Source: Actibacterium naphthalenivorans (GTDB taxonomy: Bacteria > Pseudomonadota > Alphaproteobacteria > Rhodobacterales > Rhodobacteraceae). Taken from it: a stretch of 64,000 nt of DNA. The notes under the pieces were generated by a model. It was not told the origin of the DNA, did no database searches, and worked only from the letters and a program-made list of their open reading frames with translations. Made by a program: the position numbers and the translations under genes. Of this stretch, positions 56,692 through 64,000 are shown piece after piece. Within the stretch, counting starts at the first letter, position 1, and each line of letters opens with the position of its first letter. The stretch is taken from the NCBI RefSeq assembly GCF_014196965.1, contig NZ_JACIEQ010000002.1, forward strand, positions 535,516 through 599,515, in the 5' to 3' direction.

Positions 56692-57721
56692 CACCACCCT
56701 GCCCCCCGCCCGCCTGCCCGCGCTTTGGAAACGGTTGGACAAAGCCTGGCTTGCGATCCTGCTGATTCCGCTGGTTCTGGCGCTGCTTGATCCCGGGCGG
56801 GTCTGGCCGACGCTGGATTTCGCGGCGCGGGCGCTGGCCCACACCGGCATTTTCATCGTCTTTGCGGTGCTGGCCGTCGGCTACCTCAAGGCCACCGGCG
56901 CAGAGACGCTGCTGGCCAAGGCCTTCGAGGGGCGCGAGGTTCGGATGATCGTGCTCGCCTCGCTCGCCGGCGGGCTGTCGCCTTTCTGTTCGTGCGAGGT
57001 GATTCCGTTCATCGCCGCGATGCTGGCCGTGGGCGCGCCGCTTTCGGCGGTCATGGCATTCTGGCTGTCATCTCCGATCATGGACCCGGCGATGTTCCTG
57101 ATCACCTCGGGCACGCTGGGCATGGGCTTTGCGGTGGCAAAAACGGTGTCTGCCGTCGGCATCGGCCTGTTCGGCGGCCTGACCACCAGCATGCTGGCCC
57201 GGTCGGCCCTGTTCGCCGACCCGCTCAAACCGACGAAAGCCTCCTGCAACAGCTGCGGCTGCGGCACCTCGTCCTTCACCGGCAAGCCGGTCTGGGCCTT
57301 CTGGAAAGAAGACAACCGCCGCCGGACCTTTCGCACCACGGTGCTGGAGAACGCGCTGTTCCTGGGCAAATGGCTGTTGCTGGCCTACATGGCCGAGGCG
57401 CTGATGCTGCATTACGTGCCGGCAGAGATGATCGCCACGGTGCTGGGCGGCGACGGGCTGCGGCCGATCCTGCTGGCGGCGCTGGTGGGGGCACCGGCCT
57501 ATCTGAACGGATATGCCGCCGTGCCGCTGGTCGACAGTCTGCTGCAACAGGGCATGAGCAACGGCGCGGCGCTGTCGTTCATGCTCGCGGGGGGGATCAG
57601 CTGCATACCGGCGGCCATCGCCGTCTGGGCGCTGGTCAAGCCGCGGGTCTTCGCCGCCTATCTGGGGCTGGCCATGGCGGGATCGATTGCCGCGGGCCTG
57701 ATCTGGAACGTGATCGCCTGA
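56684..57721 (+). CDS. Permease of the SO_0444/ArsP-like (DUF318) family
   Basis: 345 residues with about eight to nine membrane helices. The motif LSPFCSCEVIPFIAAML near residue 107 and a second half-repeat (PAYLNGYAAVPLVD) are signatures of this permease family, which includes organoarsenical and metal efflux proteins. A cytoplasmic loop with CNSCGCG near residue 187 may bind metal. With the ArsR regulator directly upstream and overlapping, export of a metal or metalloid is the best guess; the ion is unknown. Confidence 0.82.
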   Translation: MTDTTLPPARLPALWKRLDKAWLAILLIPLVLALLDPGRVWPTLDFAARALAHTGIFIVFAVLAVGYLKATGAETLLAKAFEGREVRMIVLASLAGGLSPFCSCEVIPFIAAMLAVGAPLSAVMAFWLSSPIMDPAMFLITSGTLGMGFAVAKTVSAVGIGLFGGLTTSMLARSALFADPLKPTKASCNSCGCGTSSFTGKPVWAFWKEDNRRRTFRTTVLENALFLGKWLLLAYMAEALMLHYVPAEMIATVLGGDGLRPILLAALVGAPAYLNGYAAVPLVDSLLQQGMSNGAALSFMLAGGISCIPAAIAVWALVKPRVFAAYLGLAMAGSIAAGLIWNVIA

Positions 57722-57793
57722 TCGTTCCGGGAGCGGTTGCCCCCGCTTTTCACATGTTCTATTCCATCCCGATAGAAACGGGGGATTACGCGC

Positions 57794-59071
57794 ATGTACA
57801 AGGTCTGGAACTTCGTCACCAACTATTCGCTGCTGCTGATTGCAGGCGCGGTGATTGCTTTGTTCTGGGCCAATATCGACCCGCATTCCTATCACGCCTT
57901 CGTTGATTTCGTCCTGATCGACGATTTCATCATCGGCCATGCGCATGAGGTCGACGGGCATATCGAGCGCACGCTGACCCTTCACTATCTCGTGAACGAC
58001 GGGCTGATGGCCTTCTTCTTCGCCATCGCGGCAAAGGAGGTGTGGGAAGCGGTCATCCTCAAGAACGGCTCGCTGCGCGGCAAAAAGGCGGCGACGCCGC
58101 TGGTTGCCACGCTGGGCGGGATGCTGGGCCCGATCACCGTCTATCTGGGGCTGGCCGCCGTGCTCGGCTCGGAGACGTTCAGCGCGGTGCACCGCGGCTG
58201 GGCCATTCCCACCGCCACCGACATCGCCTTTTCCTATCTCGTCGGGCGCGTGGTCTTCGGCGCCGGGCACCCGGCGGTGCGGTTCCTGCTGTTGCTGGCA
58301 ATCGCCGATGACGCGGCGGGCCTGATCATTCTGGCGATCTTCTATCCCTCGGGCGAACTGGCCCCCGAATGGCTCTTGCTGTCGCTTGGCGCGGCGGTGG
58401 TGGTGTTCGTTCTGTTCAACTGGCTGCCGCGGATGCTGGACCGGGGCGACCAGCTTCGCACGCGATCGACGCAGGTACGCAAGTATCTTTCGTTCTGGCC
58501 CTATCTGATCGCCGGCGCGCTGAGCTGGTACGGATTCCAGGAGGCCGGCCTGCACCCTGCCCTGGGCCTTTTGCCCATCGTTCCGGCCATCCCGCATGCC
58601 GACCGTGCCTTCGGCATCTTCTCGGAGGCCGAGCAGTATCTGACCGACCTGCTGAACCATATCGAACATATCCTGAAGCACCCGGTCGAGGTTATCCTGT
58701 TCTTCTTCGGCCTGCTGAACGCGGGTGTCGAGTTTTCGTCGATCGGTTCGCCGACCTGGCTGGTTCTTGCGGGGCTGCTGATCGGCAAGCCGCTGGGCGT
58801 GACCCTCTTCGGCTGGCTGGCCGCGCATCCGCTGCGCCTGGGCCTGCCGGCGGGCATGCGCACGACCGACCTGTTCGTCATCGGTTGCATCGCCTCCATC
58901 GGCTTCACCGTGTCGCTGTTCATCGCGGCGGTGGCGTTTGACGGCAGCGTGATGCTGGGCGAGGTTCGGGTGCAGGATGCGGCCAAGATGGGGGCGCTGT
59001 TCAGCTTCTTCGGCGCCGTGCTGTCGTTTGCTGCGGGCAAGCTTCTGCGGGTCGAGAAACAGACCTTCTGA
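57794..59071 (+). CDS. nhaA: Na+/H+ antiporter NhaA
   Basis: 425 residues with twelve membrane helices. ATDIAFSYLVG near residue 139 carries the conserved Asp in the unwound helix, and the paired ion-binding aspartates are D172/D173 in LAIADDAAGL. It exchanges sodium for protons across the inner membrane. It stands alone, with a terminator directly after it. Confidence 0.94.
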   Translation: MYKVWNFVTNYSLLLIAGAVIALFWANIDPHSYHAFVDFVLIDDFIIGHAHEVDGHIERTLTLHYLVNDGLMAFFFAIAAKEVWEAVILKNGSLRGKKAATPLVATLGGMLGPITVYLGLAAVLGSETFSAVHRGWAIPTATDIAFSYLVGRVVFGAGHPAVRFLLLLAIADDAAGLIILAIFYPSGELAPEWLLLSLGAAVVVFVLFNWLPRMLDRGDQLRTRSTQVRKYLSFWPYLIAGALSWYGFQEAGLHPALGLLPIVPAIPHADRAFGIFSEAEQYLTDLLNHIEHILKHPVEVILFFFGLLNAGVEFSSIGSPTWLVLAGLLIGKPLGVTLFGWLAAHPLRLGLPAGMRTTDLFVIGCIASIGFTVSLFIAAVAFDGSVMLGEVRVQDAAKMGALFSFFGAVLSFAAGKLLRVEKQTF

Positions 59072-59072
59072 C

Positions 59073-59095
59073 GCGGCATTGCACAGCAATGCCGC
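59073..59095 (+). terminator. Terminator hairpin after nhaA
   Basis: GCGGCATTGC (59073-59082) and GCAATGCCGC (59086-59095) form a perfect 10-bp stem with a 3-nt loop, beginning 2 nt after the stop. There is no T-run. Confidence 0.7.
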
Positions 59096-59143
59096 CCGGC
59101 GCGGCCGGCTTGCCCGATTGCGGCCAGAATTCGGTGATTTCCG

Positions 59144-59173
59144 TTGAAAATTAACGGGAGTTTCCGACATAAT
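59144..59173 (+). promoter_or_regulatory. Candidate promoter of the capsule genes
   Basis: TTGAAA (59144-59149) and CATAAT (59168-59173) are 18 nt apart, a good sigma-70 match. They lie 90 nt before kpsT, in the otherwise empty 191-nt gap after nhaA. Confidence 0.5.
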
Positions 59174-59262
59174 GCCGCCTCAATAGCTGGGTATTGTCTT
59201 CGGAACAGAAACCGTCAGACGCTGGATGACGGCGCAGGGTGGGGCAGTACCGGATCGGGTGC

Positions 59263-59922
59263 ATGATTGAGTTCGAGAATGTGAGCAAGTCCTTCTGGAC
59301 CGGCAGACAGCGCAAGGTGATCCTTGACCGTGTGTCGTTCCGGGTGGATCTGGGCAGATCCATGGGCATCCTCGCCCCGAACGGCACCGGCAAGACCACC
59401 CTGATCAACATGATGGCCGGGCTGGAAAAGCCCGATGAGGGGAAGGTGATCCGAACCAGCCGCATCTCTTTTCCGCTGGGCTTCATGGGCGGTGTCGTCA
59501 ACCGCCATACCGGCACCGAGAACGCGCGCTACATCGCCCGGCTCTACGGGCTGGACCCCGACTATGTAGAGGCGTTCTCGCGCTGGATGTGCGGGATCGA
59601 AGAGTATTTCGACATGCCGCTCGGCACTTACAGCCAGGGCATGCGGGCGCGGTTCAGCTTTTCGCTGATGCTGGCGCTGGATTTCGACATCTACCTGATC
59701 GACGAGGGCATGCCCTCGACCACGGATGTGGAGTTCAACCGCAAGGCCGGCAGCATCCTGCGTGAACGGCTTGAAAAGACAACGGTTGTAATGGTGTCGC
59801 ATCAGGCCGAGACGCTCGAGAAATTCTGCCGCTCTGCCGCGGTTCTGCTGAACGGCAAGCTGCATATGTTTGACACGCTGGAAGAGGCGAAAAAGCTCTA
59901 TGACTACCAAACCCAGAGCTAA
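59263..59922 (+). CDS. kpsT: Capsule export ABC transporter ATP-binding protein
   Basis: 219 residues, the short KpsT type. Walker A is APNGTGKTT near residue 38, the signature motif is TYSQGMRARFSFSLMLALDFD near residue 125, and Walker B is IYLIDEG. KpsT powers export of lipid-linked group 2-type capsule. The start at 59263 is chosen by alignment (MIEFENVSKSF). It overlaps kpsE by 23 nt. No kpsM permease is adjacent, so this must lie elsewhere. Confidence 0.92.
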   Translation: MIEFENVSKSFWTGRQRKVILDRVSFRVDLGRSMGILAPNGTGKTTLINMMAGLEKPDEGKVIRTSRISFPLGFMGGVVNRHTGTENARYIARLYGLDPDYVEAFSRWMCGIEEYFDMPLGTYSQGMRARFSFSLMLALDFDIYLIDEGMPSTTDVEFNRKAGSILRERLEKTTVVMVSHQAETLEKFCRSAAVLLNGKLHMFDTLEEAKKLYDYQTQS

Positions 59923-61579
59923 GAAATACCGCATCCGGCGCAACGGGCCGCTTGGCAACGGACGCCCGCGCGCCGCCGCGGATGGCATGGCGGGCGCCGT
60001 GGCGGGTGCCGCCGCCAGCCCGATGCCCGAAACCGTCGGGGCGATGGCCTCCCCTGCCCCTTCCCCCGCCGCCGCGGCCACCGCCGTTGCGCAGGCAGCG
60101 CCCGCCGCCGCGCCGGAGCCTGCCCCGACGCCGCGCACCGAGCGCCCCGTCGACCAGGATATCACCGAGATCCGCCGCGAGGGCCTGACCGGCCGCCAGC
60201 TGCGCATGGCGCGCCGCGTGGCACAGAAACACGGCCTGGCGCCCACCTCCGATTTCGATGCCGTCCGCCTGCTGCGCAAACAGGGGATTGACCCGTTCCA
60301 GCGCAGCAACATGCTGGAACTGGTTGTGTCGGACAGCCCCGGCCAGCCGCAGGAAGCCCCGCCCCAGCTTCCCCAGACTGTGCGCCAGGGCGGCGCCGGC
60401 CTGCCCGCGACGCCGATCCCCGCCAGCATCTCGCCGGCCGAGCAGGTGATGCATATCCAGCAGGATATCGCCCGCCGCCGCCGCCGCCGCATGGTCACGA
60501 TGCTGTCGCGGCTGGCGGCCTTCGTGCTGCTGCCGACACTGGTGGCCGGGATCTACTATTTCCGCATCGCCACGCCGATGTATGCCACGAAATCGGAATT
60601 CGTGATCCAGCAGGCCGAAAGCCAGATGAGCGGCGGGCTGGGCAGCATGTTCGCGGGCACCGGCCTTGCGGTGCAGCAGGATTCCATCGCGGTGCAAAGC
60701 TATCTCAAATCGCGCGACGCGATGCGCCGGCTCGACGCCGATCTGGGCTTCATGGCCCATTTCAGCCAGCCCCAGATCGACCCGGTTCAGCGGCTGGACC
60801 CAGACGCCACCAGCGAGGCCGCCTATCGCGTCTTCGAGCGCACCGTGAAAATCGGCTATGACCCGACCGAAGGCATCCTGAAGATGGAGGTCATCGCAGC
60901 CGATCCCGAAACCTCCGCCGCCTTTTCCGAAGCGCTGATTTCCTATGCCGAACAACGCGTCGATGGCCTGACCCAGCGCCTGCGCGAGGATCAGATGTCA
61001 GGCGCCCGCGCCAGTTTCCGCGAGGCCGAGACCCGCGTCGAGGAAGCACAGAACCGGGTGCTGGAGCTGCAGGAACGTCTGGGCGTGCTGGACCCGGTGA
61101 CGGAAACGACCGCGCTGATGAGCCAGATCTCGAGCTTCGAAATCCAGCTGCGCGAAAAGCGGTTGCAGCTTGACCAGTTGATGGACAACGCCCGCCCCAA
61201 CCAGGCCCGGGTGGACGGCGTGCGCGGCGATATCCGCCGGCTCGAAAACCTGGTGGCGGAGCTGCGCGCGTCGATGACCGAAAGCACCACCGGCACCGAT
61301 TCCCTGGCCCGTGTCTCTGCCGAATTGCGGATCGCCGAAGCCGATCTCGCCAACCGGCAGCTCTTGCTGCAGCAGGCGCTGCAACAGCTTGAAACCGCCC
61401 GGATCGAGGCGAACCGGCAGGTGCGCTATCTTTCGCTCGGCGTCAGCCCCGTCGCGCCTGACGAGCCGACCTATCCCCGCGCATTCGAGAACACCATTCT
61501 GGCTTTCCTGATCTTTGGTGGGATATATCTGATGATATCCATGACCGCCTCAATTCTCAGGGAACAGGTTTCAAGCTAG
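59900..61579 (+). CDS. kpsE: Capsule export inner-membrane protein (KpsE/PCP family)
   Basis: 559 residues. A basic N-terminus and a Pro/Ala-rich linker of ~60 residues precede one membrane helix (about 205-225). A long periplasmic part with coiled coil (about 365-480; EAETRVEEAQNRVLELQERL) and a second helix near 525-550 follow. This is the polysaccharide co-polymerase layout of KpsE/CtrB. The long N-terminal cytoplasmic part, with a segment QDITEIRREGLTGRQLRMARRVAQKHG, is more than classical KpsE has. It links KpsMT to the outer-membrane channel KpsD. Confidence 0.85.
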   Translation: MTTKPRAKKYRIRRNGPLGNGRPRAAADGMAGAVAGAAASPMPETVGAMASPAPSPAAAATAVAQAAPAAAPEPAPTPRTERPVDQDITEIRREGLTGRQLRMARRVAQKHGLAPTSDFDAVRLLRKQGIDPFQRSNMLELVVSDSPGQPQEAPPQLPQTVRQGGAGLPATPIPASISPAEQVMHIQQDIARRRRRRMVTMLSRLAAFVLLPTLVAGIYYFRIATPMYATKSEFVIQQAESQMSGGLGSMFAGTGLAVQQDSIAVQSYLKSRDAMRRLDADLGFMAHFSQPQIDPVQRLDPDATSEAAYRVFERTVKIGYDPTEGILKMEVIAADPETSAAFSEALISYAEQRVDGLTQRLREDQMSGARASFREAETRVEEAQNRVLELQERLGVLDPVTETTALMSQISSFEIQLREKRLQLDQLMDNARPNQARVDGVRGDIRRLENLVAELRASMTESTTGTDSLARVSAELRIAEADLANRQLLLQQALQQLETARIEANRQVRYLSLGVSPVAPDEPTYPRAFENTILAFLIFGGIYLMISMTASILREQVSS

Positions 61580-62416
61580 ATGAAGAATATCCAGACCGGC
61601 GCGCTGACCATCGGGAACGATCAGCCGCTCACCGTGATCGCCGGCCCCTGTCAGCTGGAAAGCGCCGAACACGCGCTGATGATCGCCCGAACCATGAAGG
61701 CGGCCTGCGAGGCCGCGGGCGCGGGCTATGTGTTCAAGGGAAGCTTCGACAAGGCCAACCGCACGTCGGCCAGCGGCAAGCGCGGCGTCGGGCTCGAGGC
61801 CGGGCTGCGTATTCTGGCCGAGGTGAAACAGGCGCTCGGCATTCCGGTGCTGACGGATGTTCACACGGCCGAACAATGCGCCCCAGCGGCGCGGGCGGTG
61901 GACATCCTGCAGATCCCCGCCTTCCTGTGCCGGCAGACCGATCTGCTGCTGGCGGCGGGCGAGACCGGGGCGGTGATCAACATCAAGAAGGGCCAGTTCC
62001 TTGCCCCTTGGGACATGGACAATGTCGTGGCCAAGGTCGAAACCACCGGAAACGAGCGCATCATGCTGACAGAGCGTGGCACGTCCTTCGGCTATAACAC
62101 CCTGGTGACCGACATGCGCAGCCTGCCCCGGATGATGCAGACCGGCTATCCGGTGGTGATGGACGCGACCCATTCGGTGCAACAGCCCGGCGGCCTGGGC
62201 GGCGCCACCGGCGGCCAGCGCGAATTTGCCCCGGTAATGGCGCGCGCCGCCGTTTCGCTGGGCATTGCGGCGGTGTTCATCGAAACCCACGAGACCCCGG
62301 ATACGGCGCCCTCCGACGGGCCCAACATGATCCCGCTGGATCAGATGGGCGCGCTCATCGAAACGCTGATGGCATTTGACCGTCTCGCCAAGGCCCACCC
62401 GATCCGCCTGGGCTGA
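61580..62416 (+). CDS. kdsA: 3-deoxy-8-phosphooctulonate synthase (KDO-8-P synthase)
   Basis: 278 residues. VIAGPCQLES near residue 18, FKGSFDKANRTS near residue 54, VLTDVHT near residue 92, and DATHSVQQPGG near residue 194 are KdsA signatures. It condenses phosphoenolpyruvate with arabinose-5-phosphate to make KDO-8-P, for lipid A core and the KDO linker of capsules. It starts on the base after the kpsE stop, so it is co-transcribed with kpsT-kpsE and supports a KDO-linked capsule. Confidence 0.96.
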   Translation: MKNIQTGALTIGNDQPLTVIAGPCQLESAEHALMIARTMKAACEAAGAGYVFKGSFDKANRTSASGKRGVGLEAGLRILAEVKQALGIPVLTDVHTAEQCAPAARAVDILQIPAFLCRQTDLLLAAGETGAVINIKKGQFLAPWDMDNVVAKVETTGNERIMLTERGTSFGYNTLVTDMRSLPRMMQTGYPVVMDATHSVQQPGGLGGATGGQREFAPVMARAAVSLGIAAVFIETHETPDTAPSDGPNMIPLDQMGALIETLMAFDRLAKAHPIRLG

Positions 62417-62507
62417 TCCCGAAATCGCGCCCTGCGAACAAGTTGGAAATTTTCGTGAAATTGGGCTTGAAGACCGGTGCGGTCCGGCGTAATTAACCGC
62501 CCACCGT

Positions 62508-62582
62508 TGGGGTGTAGCCAAGTGGTAAGGCAGCAGTTTTTGGTACTGTGTATCGTAGGTTCGAATCCTACCACCCCAGCCA
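62508..62582 (+). tRNA. tRNA-Gln (anticodon TTG)
   Basis: 75 nt with CCA encoded at 62580-62582. Acceptor stem TGGGGTG/CACCCCA, anticodon stem GCAGT/ACTGT with loop TTTTGGT giving TTG. The discriminator base is G. It closes the core chromosome before the mobile DNA at the right edge. Confidence 0.95.
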
Positions 62583-62757
62583 GTCACTTCCTTGATTTGA
62601 TATACTGAGACTTCAGCGCACGTTTATCGCGTGTTTCCCTGCCCTTGGCGTGTGCGAATTTCAGGTGAGACGCGAACCGGGGCGCCAAACGGGGCCACTT
62701 CGGGCCGCAGCCTCTGTTTGCGATTTCGGCGGTACGCATTCGGGAATGGCGCGGGGG

Positions 62758-63678
62758 TCAGAGCGCGGCGAACTGCGCGTGCTGCTCGGACCAGACCGTA
62801 GAGAAGCGGGTCTTGATCAGGTAGCCCGTGGTGAGGCCATCGGGCTGTTCACCCGTGGCGATGCCGTCAAGAACATCGGGCGCGAGCAATGCAAGGTTGG
62901 TCACGTCCTGAACACGGCGTTTCGACACTCCTTCGGCGTCAGCGATTTCGGAGAAGGTTTTACCCGTGATGACCATTGCCAGCCAGCTGCGCCCCTTCAT
63001 GATGTTCTGCCCCAGCGTTCTGTCGATCTCTGCCGGTGCCTCACCCAGATACAGTTTCAGCTCAACGCCACACCGGCGCGTCTGGAATGGAGATTCGATT
63101 GTCATTTCAGCCAGATTGATTTGTTCCGGCAGGTAGCCGAGACGATCAGCAAGCATTGTCTTGTCCAGCATCACCGTCAGGGAGCCCGGTTGCAGATCGG
63201 TTCGTTCTATCAAAGCCAGTCGTTCCGTCACTTTGCCTTGTTCCTGAAGCCTTTTCGATACGTCTGTCAGTTCGGCTGCCGTCAGGTCTTCGGTCATTGC
63301 GATCGCGGCACCGGGTCTGGTCAGATGCTGCCCCATCAGTTCAGCCAGCAAGCCCTCAACCTGTGCTGCGGGCAGCCGCCAGGCATCCGGATGCGCCCGG
63401 CTGCGATCTTTGACCAGTCTGCGGGAGATGTAGTAACGAAGTCGTTTGCCATTCTTGCGCCTGTGGCTGGATGTCAGACGATTGCCGGTTTCATCAAAGA
63501 GCTTACCCGCAAGTAGTGATCTGGTTGCCTTTTGTCTGGAGCCGCGAGCAACCGCTGCCCCATTCTGCATCATGTCCTGAATTTTGTCCCAAACCGCCGG
63601 ATCAATGATGGCTGGATGCTGTCCCTCATAGACCTGTTTCTTGTGCCGGATTCTCCCGGTGTCTGACGTCAGCGCCAA
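62758..63678 (-). pseudogene. Large serine recombinase, N-terminus cut off by an IS element
   Basis: The last 306 residues of a large serine recombinase. It opens in the recombinase domain (RIRHKKQVYEGQHPAIIDPAVWDKIQDMM), continues through the zinc-ribbon region in which the usual cysteines are not evident, a coiled-coil part, and the end GKTFSEIADAEGVSKRRVQ with TEQ-like tail (WSEQHAQF). The catalytic resolvase domain is missing. The frame meets an IS end exactly at 63678/63679 and hits a stop inside it at 63690-63688. The N-terminal part probably lies beyond the IS, outside the window. The base composition is lower in GC than its neighbours. Confidence 0.8.
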
Positions 63679-64000
63679 TGGGCCAGTTTAGGGTGATTTG
63701 ATAAGAGAGGGTTTCTGGCACATCGTAACCACCAAGGAGTGGAGATGAGACAGAATCCCGGAACCAAGCAGAGCCACGGCGAGAAGGTCGTCAAGGACAT
63801 CCGTCGAGCGACCCGCAAACAGTATACGGCCGAAGAGAAGATCAGGATCGTGCTGGACGGCCTGAAGGGCGAGGACAGCATTGCCGATCTGTGTCGCCGC
63901 GAGGGTATTGCCCAGAGCCTGTATTACAGCTGGTCCAAGGAATTCCTCGAGGCCGGCAAGAAGCGTCTGGCGGGCGATACGGCTCGCGCGGCGACATCTA
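63679..64000 (+). mobile_element. IS3-family insertion sequence, left part
   Basis: The element begins TGGGCCAGTTTAGGG at 63679, with the TG end common for IS3-family inverted repeats, directly joined to the broken recombinase frame. A transposase OrfA starts 66 nt inside. The right end, OrfB and target duplication are outside the window, so the boundary rests on the frame break and the TG end. Confidence 0.75.
63745..64000 (+). CDS. IS3-family transposase OrfA, 3' end outside window
   Basis: 85 codons are present. The helix-turn-helix (TAEEKIRIVLDGLKGEDSIADLCRREGIAQSLYYSWSKEF, residues about 28-67) and AGKKRLAGDTARAAT are typical of IS3-type OrfA. GGAG lies just before the ATG at 63745. In this family OrfA normally frameshifts into the DDE OrfB, which would follow to the right. 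Confidence 0.88.
   Translation, partial: MRQNPGTKQSHGEKVVKDIRRATRKQYTAEEKIRIVLDGLKGEDSIADLCRREGIAQSLYYSWSKEFLEAGKKRLAGDTARAATS

Noticed and set aside
57068..59170. 700-codon minus-strand frame
   Set aside because: It is antisense to the permease and nhaA, both well supported by motifs.
62508..62760. tRNA-Gln as attachment site of the recombinase element
   Set aside because: No second copy of the tRNA 3' end was found near the recombinase, and large serine recombinases usually do not use tRNA genes.

Overview
The window comes from a high-GC alphaproteobacterial chromosome, most likely of the order Rhodobacterales. Supporting signs are two VPLPA-CTERM proteins, a class I lysyl-tRNA synthetase, an NDUFS4-type complex I subunit, a tandem glycine riboswitch before gcvT, CtrA-type TTAA-N7-TTAA boxes, and the general gene style. 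Genes are dense on both strands and often overlap by 4 nt. The only obvious foreign DNA is the last 1.3 kb, where an IS3-family element has cut a large serine recombinase.

Layout. 1-5.5 kb: a TRAP small permease (cut by the window edge), a GlpR-like repressor and, divergently, a three-gene glycerol/glycerol-3-phosphate cluster (two FAD oxidoreductases and glycerol kinase). 5.7-13.2 kb: a surface-sugar locus. rfbF and rfbG make CDP-4-keto-6-deoxyglucose, a C-methyltransferase and an SDR reductase/epimerase would modify it, and GtrA, a GT2 and a large GT-C-like membrane protein would move and attach it. 13.7-18.4 kb: tRNA-Arg, an NDUFS4-like subunit, uvrB, and small genes (DUF1992, ABM, UspA, ParA-like). 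18.5-23.9 kb: two CtrA-box loci, a small exported protein and a 763-residue beta-helix protein, with rhodanese, HugZ-like and CHAD genes. 23.9-28.2 kb: lysK, a TerB-like gene, dacB and nadD. 28.5-30.2 kb: two paralogous VPLPA-CTERM proteins. 30.3-33 kb: ettA, tRNA-Ala, trxC, a 61-residue protein and an intergenic inverted repeat.

33.2-38.2 kb: the glycine cleavage operon gcvT-gcvH-(VOC gene)-gcvP behind a tandem glycine riboswitch. 38.2-46.3 kb: a gamma-glutamylcyclotransferase-like gene, gltX, a Tat-exported metallo-beta-lactamase-fold protein, a PfkB kinase, wrbA, nadE and a 19-repeat MORN protein. 46.3-48.1 kb: leuA behind a leucine-rich leader peptide. 48.2-54.8 kb: the cell-shape operon mreB-mreC-mreD-mrdA-rodA, with a GhrA-like dehydrogenase coupled to its end. 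54.9-59.1 kb: SseB-like, uracil-DNA-glycosylase-like, an ArsR regulator with a permease, and nhaA. 59.2-62.4 kb: kpsT-kpsE-kdsA, part of a KDO-linked capsule export system. 62.5-64 kb: tRNA-Gln, the broken recombinase and the IS3 element.

The most interesting points are: (i) the CDP-deoxysugar plus three-component glycosyltransferase module; (ii) the CtrA-box-associated beta-helix protein, a possible gene transfer agent or phage-type spike; (iii) the leuA leader peptide with competing RNA pairings; (iv) the VOC gene inside the gcv operon; and (v) the MORN protein built by duplication of a nine-repeat block. All functions are assigned by reading motifs; no database search was run.
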